From Moringa oleifera (lineage: Eukaryota; Streptophyta; Magnoliopsida; Brassicales; Moringaceae), in the NCBI GenBank assembly GCA_021397835.1, contig JAJFZO010000230.1, positions 6,752,001 through 6,816,000 on the forward strand: a stretch of DNA of 64,000 bases. Reading direction: 5' to 3'. Of the stretch, positions 37,883 to 47,428 are shown in pieces. The notes under the pieces are model-generated. The model was given only the letters and a program-made list of their open reading frames with translations. It was not told where the DNA came from and did no database searches. Made by a program: the position numbers and the translations under genes. Every line of letters starts with the position of its first letter. Position 1 is the first letter of the stretch.

Positions 37883-38719
37883 CTAGGCTTGGCGTTGGGT
37901 TTCGCAAATTTGAGAGAGAATTCGAGTGTTTTTAGCCAATGAATCTACCAGGAAGTCACATTTGACGACGATACTGAAATCACCATGGCTGAAGATGCCC
38001 TTGACCAGGTTCATGGGGACATTCATCTTTAGCGACAAAGAGACGTGAACTTTGGTTTTCTGGCTCTTCATGCTTCTCTCGATCTCTTTAGGCAACACAT
38101 GTTTTGACCCATCAAGGACGACGACGATAGCTGTAGAGTTATGGCTATTTTGCACGAAAGTTGGATATGTTCCGACGGCGATCTCTTGTTGTCTCCAAGA
38201 AAGCCATGAACGTCCACCTTTGTTGTACACAATGCCTGCGTTTCCATTAGGGTTTTGGACTTGGACGCTAATTCTGTACTTCGGGGGAGAAGATTCTGTG
38301 CGGTTGACAAGAACATGCCTAACGTTGAAATTAGGGACTTTCGACTTAAATAAAAGAAAAGAAACGCCTATGACGAGGCCTATAATTAGAATAACAACAG
38401 CGATGAAGATGAAACAACCGGTGAAGCAAGAACAGCCGCAACAAGCCCTGCTGTTGGTTTTGTTAGGTGGAGCTTTCTGGTGTTGCTCCACGATCAATGC
38501 GTTCTCAGGCGGCGGCACGCGGTACACTTGGTCTTTAGGGAACTGAACCACGTAGGTGCTGGTGGGCCTGATGGAGAGCTGACGGTCAGCGGGTAAGAAT
38601 TCATCATCAGGGTTAGGTTCAGGCCTGATGGAGAGCTGACGATCAGGGGGTAAGAGTTCATGAGGGTTAGGTTTAGGGACGGCGTCGTGACTGCTACTAG
38701 GTGGCTCCCGCTCCGCCAT
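37883..38719 (-). CDS. NHL13: NDR1/HIN1-like LEA_2 membrane protein, NHL13 type
   Basis: This is a single-exon gene of 278 residues. The cytosolic N-terminal region is Pro-rich and contains two copies of a 19-residue unit with PPDRQLSIRP/PADRQLSIRP. STYVVQFPKDQVYRVPPPENA follows, a signature I remember from Arabidopsis At2g27080 (NHL13). A Cys-rich CCGCSCFTGC leads into one membrane segment at about residues 98–121. The rest is a LEA_2 β-sandwich on the extracytosolic side with NRTES, NSHNS and similar N-glycosylation candidates. NHL proteins are plasma-membrane proteins linked to basal defence; NHL13 has been tied to bacterial resistance. The start is supported by an ATG at the head of the conserved N-terminus. 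A TATA-like element lies 165 bp upstream. Orthology is inferred from motifs. Confidence 0.92.
   Translation of the reverse strand: MAEREPPSSSHDAVPKPNPHELLPPDRQLSIRPEPNPDDEFLPADRQLSIRPTSTYVVQFPKDQVYRVPPPENALIVEQHQKAPPNKTNSRACCGCSCFTGCFIFIAVVILIIGLVIGVSFLLFKSKVPNFNVRHVLVNRTESSPPKYRISVQVQNPNGNAGIVYNKGGRSWLSWRQQEIAVGTYPTFVQNSHNSTAIVVVLDGSKHVLPKEIERSMKSQKTKVHVSLSLKMNVPMNLVKGIFSHGDFSIVVKCDFLVDSLAKNTRILSQICETQRQA
38567..38677 (-). repeat. 57-bp in-frame tandem duplication inside the NHL13-like gene
   Basis: The + strand shows two copies beginning CCTGATGGAGAGCTGACG at 38567 and 38624. The period is 57 bp, exactly 19 codons. The second copy has lost a few bases near its end, also in multiples of three. 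The product is a doubled DRQLSIRP unit in the cytosolic tail. Confidence 0.85.
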
Positions 38720-40102
38720 GGAAGAATGGGGAGCGGTGGCGAGGAGATGGAGTGTGGTGTATGTGCAACCGGAAGAGGAAGACGGGTTGGCATAGAAGGC
38801 TGAGAGAGAGAGGAAAAGGTTGATGGAAGCAGAGGTTTTGTTTAAGGGCTATTATTAGGAGATTAATTACTCGGTCAAAGTTATAAACCAAATTAATGGG
38901 CATGGAGAGTCCCTTTTAGCTGTTCTAATTATGGATTCTTAAAAAATAATTAGTATTATTAACACCAGAAACCTGATTAATTTGCTGTAAAATTTTGGTG
39001 ATTCCTCTTTGCTCTCACATACAATTTGATCCAAGGGGTTTTCTCAGACACAGGGTTCTGTTGGACCCAATTAGACTTGTTTAAGGGTACACCCTAATCT
39101 ATTGATTCAATCCATGAGCCCAATAAAGTTCAAATTGCAATGGAAAATTACTCAAAACCCAATTGTTCAGTGAAATCAGATTGAATTCAGCAATTTCAAA
39201 CTCAAAATTTGGATTCAAAACATATGAATTGCATTAATTCAAGTAGGGGAAAACTTGATTCAATCCAATCCATTGATATTACTCTTAAATACATGGACGA
39301 CGGTTCTATAATTCATCTGTGGTCAAGATTACTCTTCTTCTTCCTCTCCATCAAAGAACCAAAACATGAAAAAGATCAGCTGGTAAGTATCAAATCACAG
39401 AGAACTTCTCTACAGAATTTGATCTGCAACTCAAAGGACTTTGATCAAGTGCTCAACAATATTTGCAGGAATGCTTTATGCTTAGAACCTAAGCTTCCGT
39501 TCATCTCCAGGCTGAGGACAAGAGCGTTAGCTTAAGAAAAAGCATATCGAATTCATGAACAATCGGTTGAGCAGCTTTATACAGATACAATAACCAAAAA
39601 AGAAAAAATGGCCAAGAAATTTAGAGCATGAATTCAGATAGGAGAACAACCCTTTTAAGTTTTACCTTCCTCTACAAGCCTGATCAGATGGGTCAAGAAA
39701 GATATGAAAAATCATCAACTGTAAGTGCAGATATTATTATAACTTTTTTTTAGTAATGAAAACACTTCCTTGGTTAAGTGCTAAAGACAATCAAACATAT
39801 TTCTTAACCAGAAAAGGGCTTCCAAAATGAACAAAATGTTTACAACCCAACTAGAAAAGACAATGATGTAACATGTTCTAGTTAATACAAGAAAAAATTT
39901 GTAAAATTAGTGAAGAAAATAGTATATACGGACCAGGCATGATTTCCAGTTCCTTTTCAGCTTTACAGAGATTTGATCTCTTGTCACTTGTAAGCTACTT
40001 TGTTGACCGCCCTCAAGCACGTGAATGATCACATATTGATCTGCACAACAACTTGAGGTTGATGCCTAAGGATTATCATTCTAAACCATCCAATACATTT
40101 TT
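38720..40102. other. Promoter of NHL13-like gene and 3' flank of mTERF gene
   Basis: Both flanking genes are on the minus strand. A likely TATA element (TTTATAA on the minus strand, 38881–38887) lies about 165 bp upstream of the NHL13-like start, with a TTGACC W-box core at 38873–38878. W-boxes fit WRKY control of defence genes. The remainder includes the presumed 3' UTR of the mTERF gene. An open frame on + at 39209–39535 has no recognisable features. Confidence 0.5.
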
Positions 40103-41248
40103 TCAAAGGCCAAGAGCCCTTCTAGCCATGGAAACTTCTCCGAGTTCATCTGAATATGGAAGCACATATTTACTTACAAAACTATCATGTGAAATCTTGC
40201 AAATTGTAGACAAGCTCAGTTTTCTTGGAAGCAAATTCTTGCTTTCAAGAATGTCAAAGACCTCTAGGCGTGGTTTTAATCGGCGTTCAACACTGAAAAT
40301 GAGCAAATCCGCATGGTCAACTATAAAGGAGATGTCCAAGTTCCTTCTACCAAGGAGGATGCCTGTTGCCTCCTTGATCTTCCTCTCGGATATAGAGAAA
40401 ACTTGAGGTACTCTTCTAAATACAGATAGAATATCATCTTCAGTGAACCCCAAGTCCAGAAAAAGCTTCAACTTGAGCTCCCAACTCTCGGGAGACATTG
40501 AACTTATAACCACAATTGCATGAAGAAACCTTGTGGATTTCCTATCAAATCCCATTCCATCAACCCTTCTAACAAATTTCATAATGTTCTCTGGCTTTTG
40601 CAGAAAAAATCTAGGGAAAAAAAACATGTACTTGGCAATTTGTTCTGAAGATATCCCACAACTTCTTAAGAATTCAATATTAGGCAGCATAGTCTTCTCC
40701 AAATTAAATTTCAGAAAACACCCACATCGCTTTAACAGCATAGAAACACGAGAAATAGATCCTAGAAGGCTTTGTAGCACTGAAATGGAGGGTTCAAGCT
40801 GGTTGTCAACACTTCTGCCTAAAATCCAGGGATCAGATGATATTATATAGGCAGTATCAGTGTGGGAAAAACCCAATTCCTGGAAAAACTCGATTTTGGG
40901 CTTGATGGTTCCCAAATTGGCAGTGAGAATTCGGGGATATTTTCTTATTATTTTCTCGATATGGGATTTACTGAACCCATTTTCATTGAGATATGATAGT
41001 ACTGGATCTGTAATTTCAGGGTTTTCAAGGAAAGCTTCGGAGGCTGAGGCTTTCAAAGCTGTGTTGGGGGAAACCTCGTGTCGATTGACCAGAACCTCTG
41101 ATAAAGCATCCGCTGAGTTTGAGTTCTTGGGTCGGGAGGAAGAGAAGAAGAGAAGAGAGAATGAGAAGAAGACAGGGGGCTTGTGTAGATGTGAAGAGTT
41201 CTTGAGTGAGAGTGAGATAAGACTTCTGCAGACATGTGGAATCATCAT
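40103..41248 (-). CDS. mTERF-domain protein, organellar
   Basis: This intronless gene encodes 381 residues, typical of plant mTERF proteins. The start is the first of two consecutive ATGs. The first 45 or so residues are rich in Ser, His, Leu and Phe with few acids, as in a mitochondrial or plastid targeting peptide. Helical mTERF repeats follow with the family's L-x-x-x-G-F/I pattern: LNENGFSKSHIEKIIRKYP, FFQELGFSHTDTAYIISSDP, LRSCGISSEQIAKYMFFFP and FLDLGFTEDDILSVFRRVP. Plant mTERFs bind organellar nucleic acid and act in transcription, splicing or translation. This one resembles the large clade of land-plant paralogues near MTERF15/MTERF8-like annotations, so no specific symbol is given. 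Family is secure, individual target unknown. Confidence 0.92.
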   Translation of the reverse strand: MMIPHVCRSLISLSLKNSSHLHKPPVFFSFSLLFFSSSRPKNSNSADALSEVLVNRHEVSPNTALKASASEAFLENPEITDPVLSYLNENGFSKSHIEKIIRKYPRILTANLGTIKPKIEFFQELGFSHTDTAYIISSDPWILGRSVDNQLEPSISVLQSLLGSISRVSMLLKRCGCFLKFNLEKTMLPNIEFLRSCGISSEQIAKYMFFFPRFFLQKPENIMKFVRRVDGMGFDRKSTRFLHAIVVISSMSPESWELKLKLFLDLGFTEDDILSVFRRVPQVFSISERKIKEATGILLGRRNLDISFIVDHADLLIFSVERRLKPRLEVFDILESKNLLPRKLSLSTICKISHDSFVSKYVLPYSDELGEVSMARRALGL

Positions 41249-44200
41249 TCAGAAGGGTTTTAGTGAGGCTTTAAGTTCTCATACACAGAGGCAGATTCTG
41301 ATTTTTTGGGTCGAGAGGAAGAGCAAAAAACAAGAGGGACTGATCAAACGATTAGGAATTTCTAAAAATACCAAGAGCTCTCGACAGAGAGATAACTGGA
41401 ATCATCAACTTTCATGGATTCTACTGAAGTTTCAGGTTTAAAGCTACCATAAGCATACAACACAGAAAAAGGAGCGAAAATGTCAAAGCTTGCCTGTGAT
41501 TATGGAAGTTTTGCAGCTACTAACAGTGTCTCCCTCAGCTTCCCGCTTTGAGTTTGAGATCTTCCCTGAAGCTCGAAGAGTTTCTGAGACAAAGATGTAT
41601 TAACGCAATAAAAGCCACTTATTAGGGTTCTCAGGGAAGATGGCCATTCCCTACATAGGTCCATTTTAGTCCAACATATTCACTGTAGGCTTCCACCATT
41701 TTAAGCCCACTGAAACTCACTGGACACCTATCACCGCCTAATGGGCCAAGAATCACACATTATAATGCATGCATGTAGTGTACATTTTTTTAAAAAATTG
41801 AATTAAAATTTTCGGTTAATAAAATTTAATAAAATTAATTGTTACGAGTTTTTAAATATTTTTATAAATTATAAAAATAAACTTTAAATTTCATAATAAA
41901 AAACTTAATCTTTACTTGAATTAACAGAAGGTCCATATCATTTAAAATTATAATCAAATATAGTTCAATTTTTATATCTCGATTGTATTATAAAAGTGTA
42001 TAATTATTCAAGCATTCACGCGTAATGTAAATCTGTTAATTCGGTATAATATAAATTTTTTAAAACGAATAACTATTTAAGCATCATCTTTGATTTTTTA
42101 TGTGGGTTGATATGTCTAAATTTGGACTCATTCTCAATCTTCAAGTATAAATTTATCAACTCAATGCAATATAAATTTAGATGGATCTTAATTTTACTAA
42201 ACTTCGATAATTTTTTAAATATTATTAAATAAATAAAATATTTTTATAGTAAATTTAATAAAATACATAAAAAATAAAATAAATTTATTTTAATAACATT
42301 TAAAGTGATTTTAAAAAATAATTATACAAATAACAGTTACATACACATTATATATATGCAGAAAGTTATTAATATCAATAAAAATTATAGATGCTATAAT
42401 TTTTACATTAAAAATATAATAAAAATATAAGTTGTAAATAGATATAATTTTTTATGTATATTTGGATTTAAGATTATAGATGAAATGTAAATTTTTTTTG
42501 TAATTAATGAATTTTAAAAAATTATATACCCACAAGCAAAACAAATAATTATACTATTGTAAATTTATATTCATAGAAAAATAATTAAAATTAATCAATA
42601 TATAAATTTTAATTTTTTATAATATTAAAATATTTTAAAATTAAAAAACTATTTAAAAAGAATATCTTTGAAATAGAAAGAAAATGAATATACAATAACA
42701 GAACAGACATTGCTCTGGAAGGCGGACGCCACATGCAGACGTCAGAGGGTATAACTGTAATAAACAACGTGAAGCGTGCAGGAAAGTTATATAGTTGTAT
42801 GAGCTGCTTGTAGGGCCTGTTTGGCCAAGGTCCCAAAAGCAGCGTCCAGGTGCGGATGAAGGAGATATGTACAAAATATGAACAATAATAATAATAATGT
42901 AAATTAGAAAACCATCTTCATCGAATTATTAAAAAATAATTAAAAATAATAATAAGAAGAAACCTTATAATATGATAAAGATGATTGATCAAAATAGTCA
43001 GATCTAGCTTCTCACTTCCCTAATCATAACCTTAACAATGGGTTGCATTATGAAGGGCCACCCTTCTTATGAATCTGCCCTTAACAAGAATGAGTCCCTA
43101 AGGACTGCACCCAATAAAGGGTACTCAATAATTTTATTTTCTTTCCCTTTTTAAAAATAATGCTCCCTCTCTTTTTCTTAATAAAAAATTATTAAAATTT
43201 GTCAATAATTTTAGTTATAATTTATTCAGTAAGTCAGTATGTAAAAAGCATTATCACTGTCGTTTCACATCAGCAAACTTAATGGGTGGTAGAGCCTAGG
43301 GTTCTATGAGTCAAAAGTAATAGAATCAACACCAAGAATAAGTACCTTGACAAGAAAAATCACTTCCTATGTTCCACTGATTAGTCATCTCTCTCATGCC
43401 ATGGCAATTATTGACACAAATCAATAAAGATGAAGAGACCATAGACTAGACTTGGTGGAAAGCCCATAATAACACAACAAAGAAAGAAAGTATGATCTTA
43501 AGGCAAGATGTGGTGGGTGGAGGGGGCCATCCCCTTCCTTACGCTCTCAAGTGCCACCACTCCCCTCCTTATGCCCTACCCTAACTTCATTGTTATTCCC
43601 TTAGCCAAGAATATTAGTGTTGTTAAATTTTCTTTTTATCTAATATATTTAATTTAATATATATATATATATATATCTAATTTAAAACAATGCTCATTTG
43701 TTATCACTTAAAATTATATATGATTTAAATTATTCAAATTATAAAAATAGATTTATTTGATACTTAAATCAATAATTAGTATTTAAATAAATATTAAAAA
43801 AGCATTAAAAAAATAATTATGCTTCTCATTGGTTTTAAGATAAATTTGTTTTCTGAAGGTATCGCGTGAAATATTTTAAACAAATATATTTCAAAAAAAC
43901 TTAAAACATCTATAGTTGCGAAAGGCTTTGTTTTTAAATTCTTTTTGATTGAGTATTATTTTAATTGATAATTTTGATTTGATTTTATGTGAAGAAACTT
44001 GACTGATTGATTTTATATTAACAAGATTTTTTCGAATAAGTTAGTGTGAAATATATATATATATATATATATTATTTTTAATTTAAAACCATAATCATAT
44101 AAATATTGCTTTCATCATATTCTCTATTTTAATTTATGTGGGTATGGAATCATAATGTTACATTAAGTAATTGATACTTAACCCATTTGTTTATGTGTCC

Positions 44201-44556
44201 CCATAAGAGTTGCTTGGTGGGCGTTGGGGCACTTTGACAAGAGGGGCATGACTAATAACTGGCATGGGCTCACAACTTGAGGGCATGATTGGATCATGAA
44301 ACAAGGCTCGTGGGCTTTGAACTTTCCCATCCATCCTTTTTTTTTTCCTTTTAATATTTAAATCTGTTTGGCAAGGAGGAAAAAGTAAAGGCGAAGGAAG
44401 AAGCTCAACTCAACCTGTGACCCCATTTCAAAGAGAGCAAAAAGGAGTGTTTGTTAAAAAGGACCAAACAGATGGTAAAGATAGACGACATAAATCAAAA
44501 AGCCAAAAAGCAGAAGCCAAAGCTGTCAATCTCTTCCTTCTCTCGCTTCTTTTGTT
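41249..44556. other. Divergent intergenic region (mTERF and poly-Glu protein promoters)
   Basis: The mTERF leader probably occupies about 41250–41620; the sequence there is GC-balanced. From 41760 to 42680 and 43610 to 44110 the DNA is A/T-rich with AT microsatellites at 43657–43676 and 44050–44072. A GC-balanced segment at 42690–42860 includes GACGTCAG (near 42738) but no gene. No further coding sequence was recognised. Confidence 0.6.
43657..44072. repeat. Two (AT)n microsatellites flanking A/T-rich DNA
   Basis: Pure AT runs occupy 43657–43676 and 44050–44072. The sequence between them is A/T-rich without further structure that I could see. Confidence 0.85.
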
Positions 44557-44563
44557 TATATAA
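44557..44563 (+). promoter_or_regulatory. TATA box of poly-Glu protein gene
   Basis: TATATAA lies 94 bp upstream of the chosen start codon and just after a pyrimidine-rich patch (44525–44550). This implies a short leader of about 60 nt and supports the ATG at 44651. Confidence 0.6.
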
Positions 44564-44650
44564 TAATAACACTTGAAAAGAAACATCACAGTTCATAAAG
44601 TCCGAACAAAATTAAAACAGGAGGAAAGTGAAGAGAAGGAAGTGGACACC

Positions 44651-45739
44651 ATGAAGGGAAGAGAAGCCAGCAAAGCAGCTCCGTCTGCCGATCTGTTAGT
44701 GTGTTTTCCTTCTCGAGCTCACTTGAGCTTAATGCCGAAGCCCATTTGCAGCCCTGCAAGACCGGCGGTGTCCAACAAGCGCCACCATGGTCACCACCAG
44801 CATCACCACCGCCGCTTCAAGAGATCAAGCACCAGAGGTGGGAGTGGGAGTGGAGGCGCTGGGGGTCAAGCTAGTCCTCTTTTGTGGGCGAAAACCAAGC
44901 AAATGGGCTCCGAGATCTCTGAACCGAGCTCCCCGAAAGTCACCTGCGCTGGGCAGATCAAGGTTAGGCCGAAGACGAGATCATGCAAGAGCTGGCAGTC
45001 TGTTATGGAAGAGATCGAGAGGATTCACAGCAGCAGGCAGCACAAGAAGAGGCCGAGTTGGGTCGAATCGGTTGGTTTCAAGAAGGAAATAATGCAGTTC
45101 TTGACATGTTTACGTAGCATTCGGTTGGATTTTCGTTGCTTTGGGTCGTTTCCCCAGGCAGAGATCAGTAGCACTGATGATGAAAATGAAGATGAAGAAG
45201 GAGAAGAAGATGGAACGTGTCAGGAAAACCATGAGGGTGATGGTAACGAGGGTTCAAGGACCATCTTCTCCAAGTGGTTCATGGTGTTACAGGAGAATCA
45301 AAGCAGTAATGGGTTATGCAAAGAAGAGAGAAAAGAGAAAGAGAGGTCTTGCTTAGCAGGCGGAGATCCTGTTTGTGAACCTCCTCCTCCTCCGCCTCCT
45401 CCAAATGCTCTCTTGCTTATGCGGTGTAGGTCTGCCCCCGCAAAGAGCTGGCTAGAAGAGAAACAAGAAGAAGAAGAAGAAGAAGAAGAAGAAGAAGAAG
45501 AAGAAGATGATGATGATAATGGTGATGGTCGCGAAGAAGAAGACAGGAAAAAAGAAGAGAAGAAAACAAAGGATTTGAGATCATTAATGGAGGAAGAGAA
45601 GAAAAGTAAGAAAGATAACTTAGTCGTGATGAGATACGACACTGACTTCTACAAGATTTCATCAGACATCGCAAAGGAAACATGGGTTGTTGGAGGAATG
45701 AGAGATCCATTATCGAGGAGTCGAAGCTGGAAGAGATGA
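44651..45739 (+). CDS. Plant-specific protein of unknown function with poly-Glu tract
   Basis: This intronless gene encodes 362 residues. I chose the ATG of MKGREASK. The frame stays open upstream only to a TTG, and the TATA box leaves room for a short leader. Conserved-looking blocks are ADLLVCFPSRAHLSLMPKPI near the start, SPLLWAKTKQ and SPKVTCAGQIKVRPK, SWQSVMEEIERIH and FLTCLRSIRLDFRCFGSFP. The middle holds a His-rich stretch and an acidic block. A Pro run precedes a long poly-Glu/Asp tract, and the C-terminus has SRSRSWKR. I remember this architecture from Arabidopsis proteins such as At1g78110, At1g22230 and At2g37100 ('protamine P1 family'). No enzymatic domain or signal is visible. 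The basic and acidic low-complexity blocks suggest a nuclear or nucleic-acid-associated role, which is only an inference. Confidence 0.9.
   Translation: MKGREASKAAPSADLLVCFPSRAHLSLMPKPICSPARPAVSNKRHHGHHQHHHRRFKRSSTRGGSGSGGAGGQASPLLWAKTKQMGSEISEPSSPKVTCAGQIKVRPKTRSCKSWQSVMEEIERIHSSRQHKKRPSWVESVGFKKEIMQFLTCLRSIRLDFRCFGSFPQAEISSTDDENEDEEGEEDGTCQENHEGDGNEGSRTIFSKWFMVLQENQSSNGLCKEERKEKERSCLAGGDPVCEPPPPPPPPNALLLMRCRSAPAKSWLEEKQEEEEEEEEEEEEEDDDDNGDGREEEDRKKEEKKTKDLRSLMEEEKKSKKDNLVVMRYDTDFYKISSDIAKETWVVGGMRDPLSRSRSWKR
45465..45518 (+). repeat. (GAA)n(GAT)n triplet repeat coding for poly-Glu/poly-Asp
   Basis: Fourteen or so GAA triplets are followed by four GAT triplets within the coding frame. The nearly pure repeat suggests length variation by slippage between alleles without frameshift. 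Confidence 0.9.
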
Positions 45740-47428
45740 TGATCCCGGTGCATGACTGCTACTTCTCTCTCCCCATTTCATTTTTTCTTCTCATTAATTT
45801 TCAAAGTGACTTTAATCTTTTCTCCTAAAACATTTTCTGTCTGGTCCTTCCTCCAAAGGCTTTTTCTTTTCTGATCATCTGAGTTCTTTTCTGGGAACTG
45901 GAAATGCAAACATAATCATCACAGATAGCTTACTTTTGTTTGTTTTTAATCGTTGTCACGAGTTGAAGTTGTACCTCATATTGTACAGAATTTCTTTCTT
46001 TTCCATGGAAAAGATTTTGCTGCTTTCATGTACATCTATGTTGTATCCGGTTCCCCTGTTTTTACTCTTTTTAATTCAGAATCCTGTTCATGCAAAACCT
46101 CCAGTACCGTCCACTCTGCAGAACCCTTTTAATTTCCAATGCGTCTGATAATTAAATTTGTTTTGACATAATAAGAGACTGTACTAGCACGTGGGTTTTT
46201 GCTTCCAGACAGAAAATTTAGTTTTTTAACAAGTTTGCGATCATGAAATCCTTATCCTTTGGAAAAATATATCAGAAAATACCCCAAAATCTGTGTATGA
46301 TCAACTACCTCTTAAGAGTCTAACACAAGACCATCACGTCTGTGCTTATAATATGAACTCTCGCATGGAGTTGATTCTTCTTTCTAACCCATATTGGTCT
46401 TCAGGGTCAACTTGTTCTGAATTCATTAGATTTTCATTTTGTCACTCTGAGTTTACTGTCTGTGTATATTTGGCATGAAGGAAAATCTGAAGGAGTAGAA
46501 TGGATAAGATTACTATACTGTTTAACAGTAGGCAGTGAGGCAGTACATAGTCGTCTATTAACAATGCAGGATTACTATCAAATCCTTAGATCTTACTGTA
46601 AGAGAAAAATGAAAGTTAAAAAGTAATTTGGGTTCTGTTGAAATCTGCCTCCCATTAGGAATACAGGGTTCTAGGAAATCCAACCTTCTGCTATCTGATT
46701 TAGAAATCAGAAATCTCAACCCAGTCCCTCTGTTTCTCAAGGAAAACAGACAGGAGGCCTGGTTTGCTGGCCCATCATGTAGATAAGCTTCAAGACTATA
46801 GCAGGACAGCCATATTCAGTAAAGGCCCACTCTCTTCAGAAGATTAAACAGACAATGCCATAACATTCTGGCTTGGGATTTGATAAAATTATTGAATATT
46901 TTGACAGAATTTCTCTTATGGTCTTATAATCTGCTATTAGTTTGTTGGATAATCTTGGATTTTTTCAATCCAAAAATTGATTTATTAAGCAATAATTTTT
47001 TTTCCATACTTATAAACTGATCATTTATCCAAAATTAATAGTGGAAAAAGGGTTGAAAATGATCAATGTCAATTATACTCTTCATTTCTTTTTTAGTATG
47101 AAATATAAACAAACATCAACCATGATAACTCTGTTATATCACACTCCCGTAGGAAAATCAATACATAAATCTGTCTCTAACCAAGTGGAATGCCACTTTT
47201 TCTTGGCCTATGAACAAACACATTATTCCCAAACTCTTCTTTGTATTGTTTGGGATAAGAAGGGACTCCTCACCAATCAAAAGCAATGAAGTCTCTACTC
47301 TCTTTCTGTTTCTTAATTAAATCTCCGCTTTTGTGAAATGCCCACCTCAGTGTCCATGTGGGTTCACAGGTTTTTATATATATGCACAACCTGTTTGTGT
47401 ATTGGCTTTTTAAGGTTCTTCCAGATCT
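45740..47428. other. Convergent intergenic region (3' flanks)
   Basis: The 3' UTR of the poly-Glu protein gene probably covers the first 300 or so bases, and that of the TTL gene the last 150 or so. No coding sequence was recognised. Open frames at 45936–46148 and 47041–47289 look like chance. Confidence 0.6.

Noticed and set aside
38052..38546. 164-codon frame antisense to the NHL13-like gene
   Set aside because: It is the complement of a well-supported LEA_2 coding region.
40860..41441. 193-codon frame antisense to the mTERF gene
   Set aside because: It is a shadow of the mTERF coding strand and has no features of its own.
45298..45642. Ser-rich frame antisense to the poly-Glu tract
   Set aside because: It is produced by reading the GAA repeat as TTC/CTT on the other strand.
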